DNA of 64,000 nt from positions 1 through 64,000 of the forward strand of contig SUXY01000002.1 of assembly GCA_015060705.1 (NCBI GenBank), written 5' to 3'. Shown here piece by piece: positions 25,414-34,248 of this stretch; position 1 is the first letter of the stretch, and every line of letters begins with the position of its first letter. The translations under genes were made by a program, and so were the position numbers. The notes under the pieces were generated by a model that did no database searches, was not told where the DNA came from, and saw nothing but the letters and a program-made list of their open reading frames with translations. The DNA comes from Bacteroides sp. GTDB taxonomy: Bacteria > Bacteroidota > Bacteroidia > Bacteroidales > Bacteroidaceae.

Positions 25414-27021
25414 TCAAGGCATGTCTATCATTCTTGGTTTTATCATATCACCTGTATAAATACGTTTGCCATCCAATGGATTCTTTCGAAATTTAATGGC
25501 CTTTCCTACTGAAAGTGGAGCAACCGAACGAGATGCTACTCGCGATTCCAAATCGGTCTTACCGGCTCTTTGCAAAGCAACATTAAGCATAGCTTCGCGT
25601 TCATCGCCCAATGGATACGGTTCTTCAAACAAATCATCTGCTTCCAAATCTGGTGTCAAGCCATTAGGCATACAAGGATTGTTTCCATTCTTGTCTGCAT
25701 ACATGTTGATCATGACATAGATGCCCCAATCACCGATATATTTCTTCCAATCGGCAAACTGCGGATGCTTTTCGGCAAAGTCCATCTTGTTGTCCTTATA
25801 GTTTTCCACGATGTCTGTAAACCATTCTTCACCGCTCCACATGATTCCCGAACAATACTTGCCATGGGTCTGTTTTCCGATGATTTCGATGTCCATGTAA
25901 GGCATCAATCCTACCAAAATGGCTTCGGAAGCCGATGCCGAACTTTCTGTCACGATGGCATAAATCTTGTTGATACCGATGTTGGCATCCGAAGTATTGA
26001 AATTATACATCTTATCATTGTGTTTCTGCGAGAAGACAGTACGGAAATAGGTGTTCAAATCGACATTGTTTTCCTTGTAATAGGCCATGTAATCATCGTT
26101 CCACACCTCAGTTTCGAACACGCTCTTGTTTTTCACCTCGGCTTCGGGAGCCAACATCGAGGCAAGCACTTCTTCGGTGAATACATACCCACCGCCATTG
26201 TAGCGAAGGTCGAGAATCAGCTCGGTAATACCTTCTTTCTTGAATTCCTTGCATGCTTCGTACAAGCCCAAACTGGATTCGAAAGTGAAGCTAGTGTATG
26301 CCAAATAGCCGACCTTCTTGCCTCCACAATCGAATACTTTGGTCAGCAAGATAGGGTCTTCGTACATGGAAACAGCAGTCATGGATGCCGATTTTTCGAC
26401 CGTAGAATAGACGTTATTACCTTTATATGAGCCTATACCTACTTCGACGGAAGAGCTTGCAAACAAGGCATTGTAATAATTACCTTGATTCATTTCCTTT
26501 CCATCCACTTCCAAAATCACATCGCCACGCTTCAATCCTGCCTTTTCTGCAGGACTTCCCGGATATGTATAGGTGATGAATCCAACCACAGCATCCGAGC
26601 CTTCCGCTTTCAGATAGAGTTTGATGCCAAAACCATAGGTACCTGTAGCTACTCCATCGGTGCTTCCCGTCATCTGGGAATAGCTTTCGGACATCGAAGT
26701 CCACTTGTCCACATCTTCACCAAGCTTATCCTTATAGCGTGCGTCTTCAACCGCCTTAACGGGGTCAGCCAAAATTTGCCAAGAATCGAGTGCATCCTCA
26801 ATATCCTGTTTCCAGAGATAAACATCGTTCATCACATTGTAAGCAAAGAAATTGACGTATGCTCTTTCGTCCTGATATGCCTTAATCTCTTCAGGGTCTT
26901 CCGTAGGTTCTTCCTTAGGTGGTTCTACAGGCTTCACCGGTTCATCATCGCCCGAACATGCCACAAACCCAAGCGGCAACAAGAAAGCCATCAAAAATAC
27001 AATATACTTCTTCATCTTCAT
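25414..27021 (-). CDS. S41 family C-terminal processing peptidase, lipoprotein with PDZ domain
   Basis: The 535-residue protein has a lipoprotein leader (MKKYIVFLMAFLLPLGFVAC) with lipobox FVAC-S, followed by a Pro/Glu-rich linker (EPVKPVEPPKEEPTEDPEE). A PDZ domain spans about 135-215 (GSPAEKAGLKRGDVILEVDG). The S41 catalytic domain follows, with LDLRYNGGGYV, the nucleophile segment TESSASASEA and the partner Lys in IIGKQTHGKYC, i.e. a Ser/Lys dyad. It probably cleaves envelope or imported proteins on the periplasmic face. A candidate -7 box (TATTTTTG, minus strand) is at 27044-27051. A paralogue with the same layout is at 46810. Whether the start is the first or third codon (MKMKKY) cannot be settled. 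Confidence 0.9.
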   Translation of the reverse strand: MKMKKYIVFLMAFLLPLGFVACSGDDEPVKPVEPPKEEPTEDPEEIKAYQDERAYVNFFAYNVMNDVYLWKQDIEDALDSWQILADPVKAVEDARYKDKLGEDVDKWTSMSESYSQMTGSTDGVATGTYGFGIKLYLKAEGSDAVVGFITYTYPGSPAEKAGLKRGDVILEVDGKEMNQGNYYNALFASSSVEVGIGSYKGNNVYSTVEKSASMTAVSMYEDPILLTKVFDCGGKKVGYLAYTSFTFESSLGLYEACKEFKKEGITELILDLRYNGGGYVFTEEVLASMLAPEAEVKNKSVFETEVWNDDYMAYYKENNVDLNTYFRTVFSQKHNDKMYNFNTSDANIGINKIYAIVTESSASASEAILVGLMPYMDIEIIGKQTHGKYCSGIMWSGEEWFTDIVENYKDNKMDFAEKHPQFADWKKYIGDWGIYVMINMYADKNGNNPCMPNGLTPDLEADDLFEEPYPLGDEREAMLNVALQRAGKTDLESRVASRSVAPLSVGKAIKFRKNPLDGKRIYTGDMIKPRMIDMP

Positions 27022-27062
27022 GTTTTTCTTTATTTATTGCCGACAAAAATAACAATAAAAAC

Positions 27063-27101
27063 AAAAATCCTCCCATTTTTCGTAAATAATGAGAGGATTT
27101 T
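27063..27101 (-). terminator. Terminator of the arylacetate/GH123 gene run
   Basis: Read on the minus strand, AAAATCCTCTC pairs with GGGAGGATTTTT (a few mismatches) around an 18-base loop and runs into a T-rich tract. It lies 27 bases after the GH123-like stop at 27128. Confidence 0.75.
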
Positions 27102-27127
27102 AACTATAAATTATTCAATTTATCAGA

Positions 27128-28882
27128 TTAGAACTTGTTCAAAGCTGCCTTGGCCTTATTCACTACCTTTTCGGCTGGAACTTCTACCAAATTGAATTCA
27201 TTGAACGGTTCAAGAATCTTGTCGATTTGCTTACCGTAATTCTTACTACGACCACGCTTGTCCTTTTCATTGCGTAGGATACGAATCTTTTCGTAAGCCT
27301 GAATACCTTCGATGAGTCGTTCAAAGCGGGTACATGTACGGCCACCAGGATAAAGGATATAAGTATCACCAGCTGCCCATGCAGTGAATCGGCTATCAAG
27401 CAATGGGTCCTTCACCCAGCTATTCAAAGCCCAGCGCAAGTAACCATCCACATTAATCTTGGCTGCCCACCATCCTAACCATTCAGCCTCAGCTAATGGT
27501 GAGAAAGTAAATGTATTCGGACGTGGTTCGGTACAACAAGTGTAATAAGTAGTTACACGACCATCAGCCTTACGTTGTGCGATTTCTTCCGGAGTAAACT
27601 TCTCTGCCAAAGTGATGCAATAATCGTCCAAATGTTCGAGCAATTCCTTATGGTAAGTACCAGCCAACGAAAGTTTGAAATCCGGATCAGCCTTATACAC
27701 CACATCGATGGTAGCGAGCATATCCTTCAAGCCACGTTCGTCCATAGCGATATGAGTGATTTCAAACCAACCTTTTTCTTTCAGGTGTTGAGCGAATGAT
27801 TTAAGCATACGCATCCAGAATTCTTCGTATTCAGGTTGACCAGGCTTGCCTTGGAAATACTTGAACGAGTTGCTTGCTTGGTCGAAATATTGAAAAGACA
27901 AGCGCCATGGAACCATGGAATAACAATTGATTTCCTTCTTCACACCACAAGACATCATGAATTCTACCCACTTGTCGAATACAGTATAGTCGAAGTACCA
28001 AGTGCCATCTGCCTTCTTCATCCAAGTTACCATACTTTCAAATGGGTCGTAAGTCTGACCATTCCATGGCTTGTGCATAATCGAAGCAGTGATTACCTTA
28101 CCACCGGCATCAGCATAACGCTTCATGATTGGACGCATCAAGTCGAAGTGTTCCTGACTAAATGGTTCTACATTGTAATAACGAGAAACCGCATAAGGAT
28201 TCTGCCACAAATCCAGATGGAAAGCCCATTCTGAAGGAGGAGGCAACACGCGATTCTTCACGGTAACAGTCAATGGTAATTCTGCAATTACTTTACCATC
28301 TTCTTTTACTGTAACAGTACCACGATACATACCCTTGATAATGTTTTCAGCAGGTACCTTCACACTAACCCATACCGGTTGAGTCGTATTCGCCTTGATA
28401 TCCAATGTCGGAGTGATGTGATCGATTACATCTGCCACGAGAGTCGAGTCAAAATCAGCCTTGTTACGGAATCCACAAGCACCCTTACCATCCTTGTTCA
28501 GTTCATCAGTCATGACATAACGAACAAAGCCTTTTTCAATATTCCACTTCGAAATCTTGTAATTCTTTGCCAAGATATCACTCACCTCCACGCTCACATT
28601 CTTCATGTCGCGGTTGGTTGAGATAACGAATTGTGCAGACAACTTTTCACCCATCCATCCGATGAGATTCATTGGAGCACCTGGAGTTACCTGTGCTGGT
28701 AATTCCTTGTTATAACGTACATCGGTACTACCCCATGCAACGATAGGATTCGTTACTTTTGTCCACTTGGACAAATCTGTAGTAACGGGATTCGGAAGTT
28801 CTTCGTAAATTTCCGAAACTTGTTGTGCTTCCATGCCTACCACAGAAAGCATCAAAGCTACCATCAAAAACCATTTCTTCAT
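27128..28882 (-). CDS. GH123/DUF4091 family glycoside hydrolase (beta-N-acetylgalactosaminidase-like)
   Basis: I take the ATG at 28882 as the start, since it opens a Sec signal peptide (MKKWFLMVALMLSVVGMEAQ) and avoids overlap with the ACT gene. The longer ORF-track start would not. The mature 560-residue protein has an N-terminal beta-sandwich (about 25-215) and a TIM-barrel (about 225-560). The block THIAMDERGLKD carries adjacent Asp-Glu, matching the Asp-Glu pair used by GH123 enzymes in substrate-assisted catalysis. GYLRWALNSW and DTYILYPGG are typical of the DUF4091 part. GH123 enzymes remove beta-linked GalNAc from glycosphingolipids and glycans. It is 14 bases downstream of the ACT gene, an odd partner for arylacetate metabolism. 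Confidence 0.82.
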   Translation of the reverse strand: MKKWFLMVALMLSVVGMEAQQVSEIYEELPNPVTTDLSKWTKVTNPIVAWGSTDVRYNKELPAQVTPGAPMNLIGWMGEKLSAQFVISTNRDMKNVSVEVSDILAKNYKISKWNIEKGFVRYVMTDELNKDGKGACGFRNKADFDSTLVADVIDHITPTLDIKANTTQPVWVSVKVPAENIIKGMYRGTVTVKEDGKVIAELPLTVTVKNRVLPPPSEWAFHLDLWQNPYAVSRYYNVEPFSQEHFDLMRPIMKRYADAGGKVITASIMHKPWNGQTYDPFESMVTWMKKADGTWYFDYTVFDKWVEFMMSCGVKKEINCYSMVPWRLSFQYFDQASNSFKYFQGKPGQPEYEEFWMRMLKSFAQHLKEKGWFEITHIAMDERGLKDMLATIDVVYKADPDFKLSLAGTYHKELLEHLDDYCITLAEKFTPEEIAQRKADGRVTTYYTCCTEPRPNTFTFSPLAEAEWLGWWAAKINVDGYLRWALNSWVKDPLLDSRFTAWAAGDTYILYPGGRTCTRFERLIEGIQAYEKIRILRNEKDKRGRSKNYGKQIDKILEPFNEFNLVEVPAEKVVNKAKAALNKF

Positions 28883-28896
28883 AGTATCATCGATTT

Positions 28897-29304
28897 TTAA
28901 AAGTTTCTCATTTCGCAAGCGCATCCGCTCAAAACCTCCACACACTTGTCAATGTCGTTCGGACGAATCACCACATTCGCCTTGTCGCCATCGGCAAAGG
29001 CATACATGTACTCAATGAAAATTTCCTTTTCTGCCAATTGTTCGAGGATAGCTGAGAGAGAACCTGCTACGTTGGAACAAGAAATGCAAACCACATCAGT
29101 GAGCATAACGGCAAAGTTTTCTTCACGAAGAATTTCTACCGCCTTGTCTACTTCCGACACAATCAGACGGAGGATACCAAAGTCTGTGGTTTCTGCCATG
29201 CTGAAAGCGTGCATATTGATGCCGTTCTTGCCCAAAATCTTAGTCACTTCATTGATTCTTCCGGTCTTGTTTTCCAGAAAAACGGAAAGTTGTTTGATTG
29301 TCAT
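28897..29304 (-). CDS. Tandem ACT-domain protein
   Basis: The 135-residue protein is made of two ACT domains: residues ~3-65 (IKQLSVFLENKTGRINEVTK) and ~68-130 (VVCISCSNVAGSLSAILEQL). ACT domains bind amino acids and regulate metabolic enzymes. It follows the phenylacetate-CoA ligase by 18 bases on the same strand, a pairing that is common in Bacteroides and many anaerobes. It is therefore likely to sense an aromatic amino acid and adjust the ligase or the pathway. Confidence 0.92.
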   Translation of the reverse strand: MTIKQLSVFLENKTGRINEVTKILGKNGINMHAFSMAETTDFGILRLIVSEVDKAVEILREENFAVMLTDVVCISCSNVAGSLSAILEQLAEKEIFIEYMYAFADGDKANVVIRPNDIDKCVEVLSGCACEMRNF

Positions 29305-29322
29305 AATATCCTTGATTTATGA

Positions 29323-30624
29323 TTAAACTAATTTACGGTTATCTATCACATGTTTGCCCTTACCCTGGCTACGCTCGATGCTGCCCGGCTCCATAAGCTT
29401 CACATCGGCACTGATGGAAAGGACGCTCTTCAGTTTGTCGGCCAACGCCTTCTTCATGGCAAGCATACGTCCAAGGTCGTCGCTGAAGAAATCTCTGCGT
29501 ACTTCCACCTGCACCTGGAGGGTATCGAGGTTCTTCACACGGTCCACCACGAGCATATATTGCGGTTCGAATTCCGGCATGGTGAGGATTACACTTTCTA
29601 CCTGCGACGGGAATACGTTGATACCACGGATGATAAGCATATCATCGCTACGTCCCACGATGCGGCCCATCTTGACAGACGTACGTCCGCATGGACATGG
29701 ATCATTGGTTAGTGTACAAAGGTCTTTGGTACGATAACGGAGCAATGGCATACCTTCCTTAGTCAAGGTCGTGAAGACCAATTCGCCTTGAATACCGTAT
29801 GGCAATTGTTCGAGGGTTTCCGGGTTGATTATTTCGGGATAGAAGTGATCTTCGTTGATGTGTGAGCCGTTCTGTTCCTGACATTCGTACGATACACCCG
29901 GGCCCATGATTTCACTCAATCCATAGATGTTGTAACCTTTCAATCCGAGACGTTCTTCGATTTCCTTACGCATGTTTTCGGTCCAAGGTTCAGCACCGAA
30001 TGCGCCAATACGAAGACCGATATCTTCCTTGGTCAAGCCCATCTTTTCGAGAGTTTCAGCCATATAGAGCGCATACGAAGGCGTACATGCCACACCACTG
30101 ATTTTCAGGTCACGAATCAGACGGATGTGCTTTTCAGTACTACCCGTAGAAGCCGGGATAACAGTTGCACCCAAGTTTTCTACGCCATAGTGCGCACCCA
30201 AACCACCGGTGAACAAGCCATAACCGTATGCCACCGAGAAAGTATCGTCACGGGTCACGCCGAAAGCAGTCAAGCATCTTGCCATCACTTCACTCCATAC
30301 AGCCAAGTCCTTACGAGTATAACCCACGATAGTAGGATTACCGGTAGTACCCGATGATGCGTGTACACGGACAATTTCCGAAGCTGGAGCCGCTTGCAAA
30401 CCATACGGATAGTTATCACGCAAGTCCTGCTTGGTGGTAAAAGGCAATTTCACGATATCGTCGATGCTACAGATATCTTCCGGTGCAAGATCCATAGCCT
30501 GCATCTTGTTTCGATAGAAAGGTACATTGTGGTAAACGTATGTTACCAATTTCTGAAGTCGCTTACTTTGCAATGCATGCATTTCATCGCGACTCATGCA
30601 TTCTTTATTGGGATTCCAAATCAT
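29323..30624 (-). CDS. paaK: Phenylacetate--CoA ligase
   Basis: The 433-residue protein has the compact PaaK size and motifs: VHASSGTTGNPTIVGYT (AMP/phosphate loop), GAEPWTENMRKEIEERLGL, YGLSEIMGPGVSYEC, YRTKDLCTL with CPCGRTSVKMGRIVGRSDDMLIIRG, and a C-terminal KGKHVIDNR. It activates phenylacetate or other arylacetates with ATP and CoA. Together with iorAB and the aminotransferase upstream it can either salvage arylacetates into aromatic amino acids or run in reverse to release arylacetates and ATP. It is separated from the aminotransferase by a 131-base gap that is mostly an inverted repeat. Confidence 0.95.
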   Translation of the reverse strand: MIWNPNKECMSRDEMHALQSKRLQKLVTYVYHNVPFYRNKMQAMDLAPEDICSIDDIVKLPFTTKQDLRDNYPYGLQAAPASEIVRVHASSGTTGNPTIVGYTRKDLAVWSEVMARCLTAFGVTRDDTFSVAYGYGLFTGGLGAHYGVENLGATVIPASTGSTEKHIRLIRDLKISGVACTPSYALYMAETLEKMGLTKEDIGLRIGAFGAEPWTENMRKEIEERLGLKGYNIYGLSEIMGPGVSYECQEQNGSHINEDHFYPEIINPETLEQLPYGIQGELVFTTLTKEGMPLLRYRTKDLCTLTNDPCPCGRTSVKMGRIVGRSDDMLIIRGINVFPSQVESVILTMPEFEPQYMLVVDRVKNLDTLQVQVEVRRDFFSDDLGRMLAMKKALADKLKSVLSISADVKLMEPGSIERSQGKGKHVIDNRKLV

Positions 30625-30654
30625 AGTATGTTATTTTTATTGTTTCCTTTTTTT

Positions 30655-30750
30655 CACCACAGAGTTTCACGGAGTAACACGGAGTTTTCTTCTTCCTGGA
30701 CACATAGAATCAAGAAAAAGACTCTGTGATACTTTGTGTACTCCGTGGTG
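30655..30750. repeat. Imperfect palindromic intergenic element (CACCACAGAG type)
   Basis: The left arm begins CACCACAGAGTTTCACGGAG and the right arm ends TTGTGTACTCCGTGGTG. The arms are about 30 bases, imperfectly complementary, with a 35-base centre. It fills the gap between the aminotransferase and paaK inside an otherwise tight gene run. It differs in sequence from the five-copy family and from the element at 53198. Confidence 0.8.
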
Positions 30751-30755
30751 AGTTT

Positions 30756-32066
30756 TTAAAATTTATGGTCCTCATGGAACGCTTTCATGCGTTCTTCCAT
30801 TACCTCATAAAGTTCGTCCCGCATGCGCGAGGTACAAGCACGTACACCCTGCTGATCACTTCCGGTAGTCGAGAGCGAAATACTGCTCACACCGTAATAC
30901 AACAATTCCTTCAACAAGTCACCTCCACTCAAGTTGCCATAACCAATGGTAAAGAAGAAACCATCGCCTACCACTTGAGTCGCATCGTAATCGTACACGA
31001 TGTGGAAACCGTTGTCAGTAAAAATCTTCTTCATCTTTTCGGCACGACGGGCATACTCACGGGTATCTTCCACAAAATTGATTTCACCATCGGTAGAGAG
31101 ACGGAGCATCTCGGCATACGCATATTGGGTAGATGCCGTACATCCCGATGTAATCATGTAAAGGATGGAAGCGATGAGTGTCTGACCGAAGATTCCGGCA
31201 TCTTTGTATCGTTCTGCCAATGCCGGGAAATGACGGTCGAAGAGTTTGTCGCTGATGCATGTCAATGCCATTCGTTGACCTGCATAGCTAAATATCTTCG
31301 AAGATGAAAGCATCAAGATATAATTGTCGGTATAATGCGCCACGGTAGGTGGATAAGGAGGCTCGAACGGATGCCCCATGTCGCGACGGAAGTCCATACA
31401 GAAATAAGCCAAGTCTTCCATCACAATCACATCGTACTTGGTAGCCAAATCGCCGATAATCGCTAATTCTTCTTCTTCCAAACAAATCCATGCCGGATTG
31501 TTCGGATTGGAGTATACGATAGCAGCAATATCTCCTGCCTGCAACATGCTTTCCAGCTTTTCACGAAGCGCTGCTCCACGATACTGATAGATATCAAATT
31601 CCACCCAATCGGCACCAATGATGCGGAGTTGGGACTTCTGAATCGGGAAACCCGGGTCGATAAAAAGCACCTTGTTCTTACCCGGTGTACGTTGCGTACA
31701 AGCGATGAACGAGCCATACGAACCTGCCACACTTCCCACAGTAGGCACACACGAGCGTGCACTGATATCCACATTGAGGAATGCCTTTACGAAACGGGAA
31801 GCCTCATGCTTCAATTCCGGCACACCAGCTGCCGCTGGATATTGCGAACCAACACCTCTATCGAGTGCAGCCTTTTCGGTCTCAACACCTTTTTGGTTGA
31901 CCGGCAAGCCTGGAGAACCTTGGTCCATGCGGATAAAAGGAATACCTGTTTCCTTTTCCAAATATTGTGCCACCAACAGCACTTCACCGATGGTCGCTCT
32001 CGAAAGGTCGGCCACCTTACATTCTTGTGCCGCCTTTTCTACTAGTTCTTCACTGAATATTTTCAT
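30756..32066 (-). CDS. PLP-dependent class I/II aminotransferase, probably aromatic
   Basis: The 436-residue fold-type I aminotransferase has SNPNNPAW (nucleotide of the PLP site), MEDLAYFCMDFR with the ring-stacking Asp-x-x-Tyr, the Schiff-base lysine in LMLSSSKIFSYAGQRMA, and a C-terminal RACTSRMRDELYE with the carboxylate-binding Arg. Its place 6 bases after iorB points to aryl-pyruvate as substrate, i.e. interconversion with Phe, Tyr or Trp. The adjoining omega-amidase-like gene suggests that glutamine may be an amino donor. That last point is inference from context. Confidence 0.9.
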   Translation of the reverse strand: MKIFSEELVEKAAQECKVADLSRATIGEVLLVAQYLEKETGIPFIRMDQGSPGLPVNQKGVETEKAALDRGVGSQYPAAAGVPELKHEASRFVKAFLNVDISARSCVPTVGSVAGSYGSFIACTQRTPGKNKVLFIDPGFPIQKSQLRIIGADWVEFDIYQYRGAALREKLESMLQAGDIAAIVYSNPNNPAWICLEEEELAIIGDLATKYDVIVMEDLAYFCMDFRRDMGHPFEPPYPPTVAHYTDNYILMLSSSKIFSYAGQRMALTCISDKLFDRHFPALAERYKDAGIFGQTLIASILYMITSGCTASTQYAYAEMLRLSTDGEINFVEDTREYARRAEKMKKIFTDNGFHIVYDYDATQVVGDGFFFTIGYGNLSGGDLLKELLYYGVSSISLSTTGSDQQGVRACTSRMRDELYEVMEERMKAFHEDHKF

Positions 32067-32072
32067 AGCCTA

Positions 32073-32648
32073 TCACTTTACCGCATTCAACCCCAAATCA
32101 AATGCCATTTGATTCGCTTCCACAATCTTTTCCCCCTTCGATGCGAACACGCGTGCTATGCTTTCACGGAGCTGTTCGGGAGTGAGGATTTCGATGTATT
32201 TGGCCGCCATACCGAGCAATACCACATTGGCACTCTTCGGGAGGTTGTTTTCCTTCGCCACATCCTCAATCGGGAGAGCCGCTACCTTCGGGAGGTTGTT
32301 CAATTCCTGAGCCAACGCTTCTTCTTCCGGATAGTTCGGGATGTTCTTGAACGGATGCGAGGAGGTCACCACCCAACCTTCCTTGTGCAAATAAGGCAAA
32401 TAGCGGAGGGCTTCCATCGGCTCCATGGAGATAATCAAATCGGCCGCTCCTTGCTTGATCAAGTCCGAATGGATGAGGTCAGTCGAAAGACGAAGATTCG
32501 ATTGCACATCTCCCCCACGCTGGCTCATGCCGTGTACTTCGGCCTGCTTCAAATTCAAGCCTGCAGCAGTAGCAGCATCGCCTATGATGGTGGCAATGGT
32601 GAGGATACCTTGTCCTCCCACACCGGCTAATATGATGTCTTTTTTCAT
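32073..32648 (-). CDS. iorB: Indolepyruvate:ferredoxin oxidoreductase, beta subunit
   Basis: The 191-residue protein is a complete gamma/beta-type POR domain. Motifs include DIILAGVGGQGILTIATIIG, AEVHGMSQRGGDVQSNLR, and the C-terminal IPIEDVAKENNLPKSANVVLLG type block. It overlaps the iorA stop by 4 bases (ATGA-type), so translation of the two subunits is coupled. The enzyme oxidatively decarboxylates aryl-pyruvates to aryl-acetyl-CoA with reduction of ferredoxin, or runs in reverse. Confidence 0.95.
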   Translation of the reverse strand: MKKDIILAGVGGQGILTIATIIGDAATAAGLNLKQAEVHGMSQRGGDVQSNLRLSTDLIHSDLIKQGAADLIISMEPMEALRYLPYLHKEGWVVTSSHPFKNIPNYPEEEALAQELNNLPKVAALPIEDVAKENNLPKSANVVLLGMAAKYIEILTPEQLRESIARVFASKGEKIVEANQMAFDLGLNAVK

Positions 32649-34234
32649 TTCTTCTTGTTTCTAAGTTTGCGTTGAAGGGTCTGCATACATTCACGTCGAG
32701 GAATGATGACAGATACACCTTTGTATTCGATTTCTTCACGGATGGTACGGGTAATTTCTTCCATGTTCTTCGGCAATGGAACCACCACACGTACATGTTC
32801 AGGAGCCAATCCCAAGCCGAGGCAGATGGCTTCGAACTTGTTGGTACCAGCCGAATCCTGACCACCGGTCATGGCAGTAGTGAGATTATCCGAAATCACC
32901 ACGGTAATATTGGCATTGTCGTTGATGGCATCGAGCAAACCGGTCATGCCCGAATGAGTAAAGGTAGAGTCACCAATCACGGCTATGGCAGGGAATACAC
33001 CGGCATCAGCCGCACCCTTCGCCATGGTGATGGATGCACCCATGTCTACACAACTATCGATGGCACGGAATGGAGGCAAGGCACCGAGCGTATAGCAACC
33101 GATATCACCAAAGATACGAGCACCTTCGTACTCAGCGGCTACCTTGTTGAGGGCATCATATACATCGCGATGGCCACATCCCTGACAAAGTGCAGGCGGA
33201 CGAGGCATCACATTCTGAGCCGGTACATAAGGTTGGTCGATGTTCACACCGAGAGCCGCTCCTACACTATCCGGAGTCAATTCACCCATACGGGGCAAAT
33301 CGCCTGTCAAGCGACCCTTCAAAGGATAATCAGCACCGAGGATGGATTTCACTTGTTCTTCCACGAGTGGCTGACCGTCTTCGGCTATAAGCAACGAATC
33401 GCATTGTCCGGCTAATGCCTTGATGGCTGCTTCCGGCAATGGATATTGAGATACCTTCAATACTGGGATACCCAACTCTTGTGGATTGTTTTCCATCACA
33501 TAATTGTAAGCAATACCACAAGCGACCACACCAAGTTTTGATGTATGATGTATGATGTCTGATTTATTATAGGGTGATGCTTCGGATAATGCCAGGAGGT
33601 CTCCTTGCTTGCCAACCAACGATGCATACTGACGACGGGCATTGGCCGGGAGCAATACCCAATGAGTACGGTCTGTTTCCGGATTCAATCCGTTTTGTGC
33701 CAACGGCTCTCTCACCACCACACCGGCACGGGAGTGTGCCAAACGGGTTACTACACGCATCAATACCGGAAGCTTGGTTTCTTCCGACAACTGATAGGCA
33801 TACGCCATCATGTCATACGCTTCCTGTTGGGTAGATGGTTCGAGGATAGGAATCATGGCGAACTTGCCATAGAAACGGGAATCCTGTTCGTTTTGCGACG
33901 AGTGCATGGAAGGGTCATCCGCAGCCAAGACCACCAAACCTCCGTTCACACCCGTAATGGCAGAGTTGACAAAAGCATCGGCAGCTACGTTCATACCCAC
34001 GTGCTTCATACATACCAAGGCACGCTTACCGGCATAAGCCATACCGAGAGCGGCTTCCATCGCGGTCTTTTCATTTGTGCACCAACGGCTACGCACTTCG
34101 GGTGCATGACCTTGGATAAATTCGGTTATTTCAGTAGAGGGCGTACCCGGATACGCATACACACCGCTGATGCCGGCATGGATGGCTCCCAAAGCAATGG
34201 CTTCATCGCCCAATAATAATTTTCTCTCTATCAT
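32645..34234 (-). CDS. iorA: Indolepyruvate:ferredoxin oxidoreductase, alpha subunit (no C-terminal ferredoxin domain)
   Basis: The 529-residue protein has the POR N-terminal domain (KLLLGDEAIALGAIHAGISGVYAYPGTPSTE), the central domain, and the TPP-binding domain (ALCQGCGHRDVYD, FGDIGCYTLGALPPF, AVIGDSTFTHSGMTGLLDAI). Many archaeal and bacterial IorA proteins continue for 60-100 residues with two CxxCxxC iron-sulfur motifs. Here the chain ends at CMQTLQRKLRNKKK, so it lacks a built-in ferredoxin domain. Electrons must pass to a separate protein. A short low-complexity insertion (SDIIHHTS, encoded by TATGATG microrepeats) sits near residue 228. It is 14 bases downstream of the nitrilase gene. 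Confidence 0.93.
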   Translation of the reverse strand: MIERKLLLGDEAIALGAIHAGISGVYAYPGTPSTEITEFIQGHAPEVRSRWCTNEKTAMEAALGMAYAGKRALVCMKHVGMNVAADAFVNSAITGVNGGLVVLAADDPSMHSSQNEQDSRFYGKFAMIPILEPSTQQEAYDMMAYAYQLSEETKLPVLMRVVTRLAHSRAGVVVREPLAQNGLNPETDRTHWVLLPANARRQYASLVGKQGDLLALSEASPYNKSDIIHHTSKLGVVACGIAYNYVMENNPQELGIPVLKVSQYPLPEAAIKALAGQCDSLLIAEDGQPLVEEQVKSILGADYPLKGRLTGDLPRMGELTPDSVGAALGVNIDQPYVPAQNVMPRPPALCQGCGHRDVYDALNKVAAEYEGARIFGDIGCYTLGALPPFRAIDSCVDMGASITMAKGAADAGVFPAIAVIGDSTFTHSGMTGLLDAINDNANITVVISDNLTTAMTGGQDSAGTNKFEAICLGLGLAPEHVRVVVPLPKNMEEITRTIREEIEYKGVSVIIPRRECMQTLQRKLRNKKK

Positions 34235-34248
34235 ATATATTTTTTATT

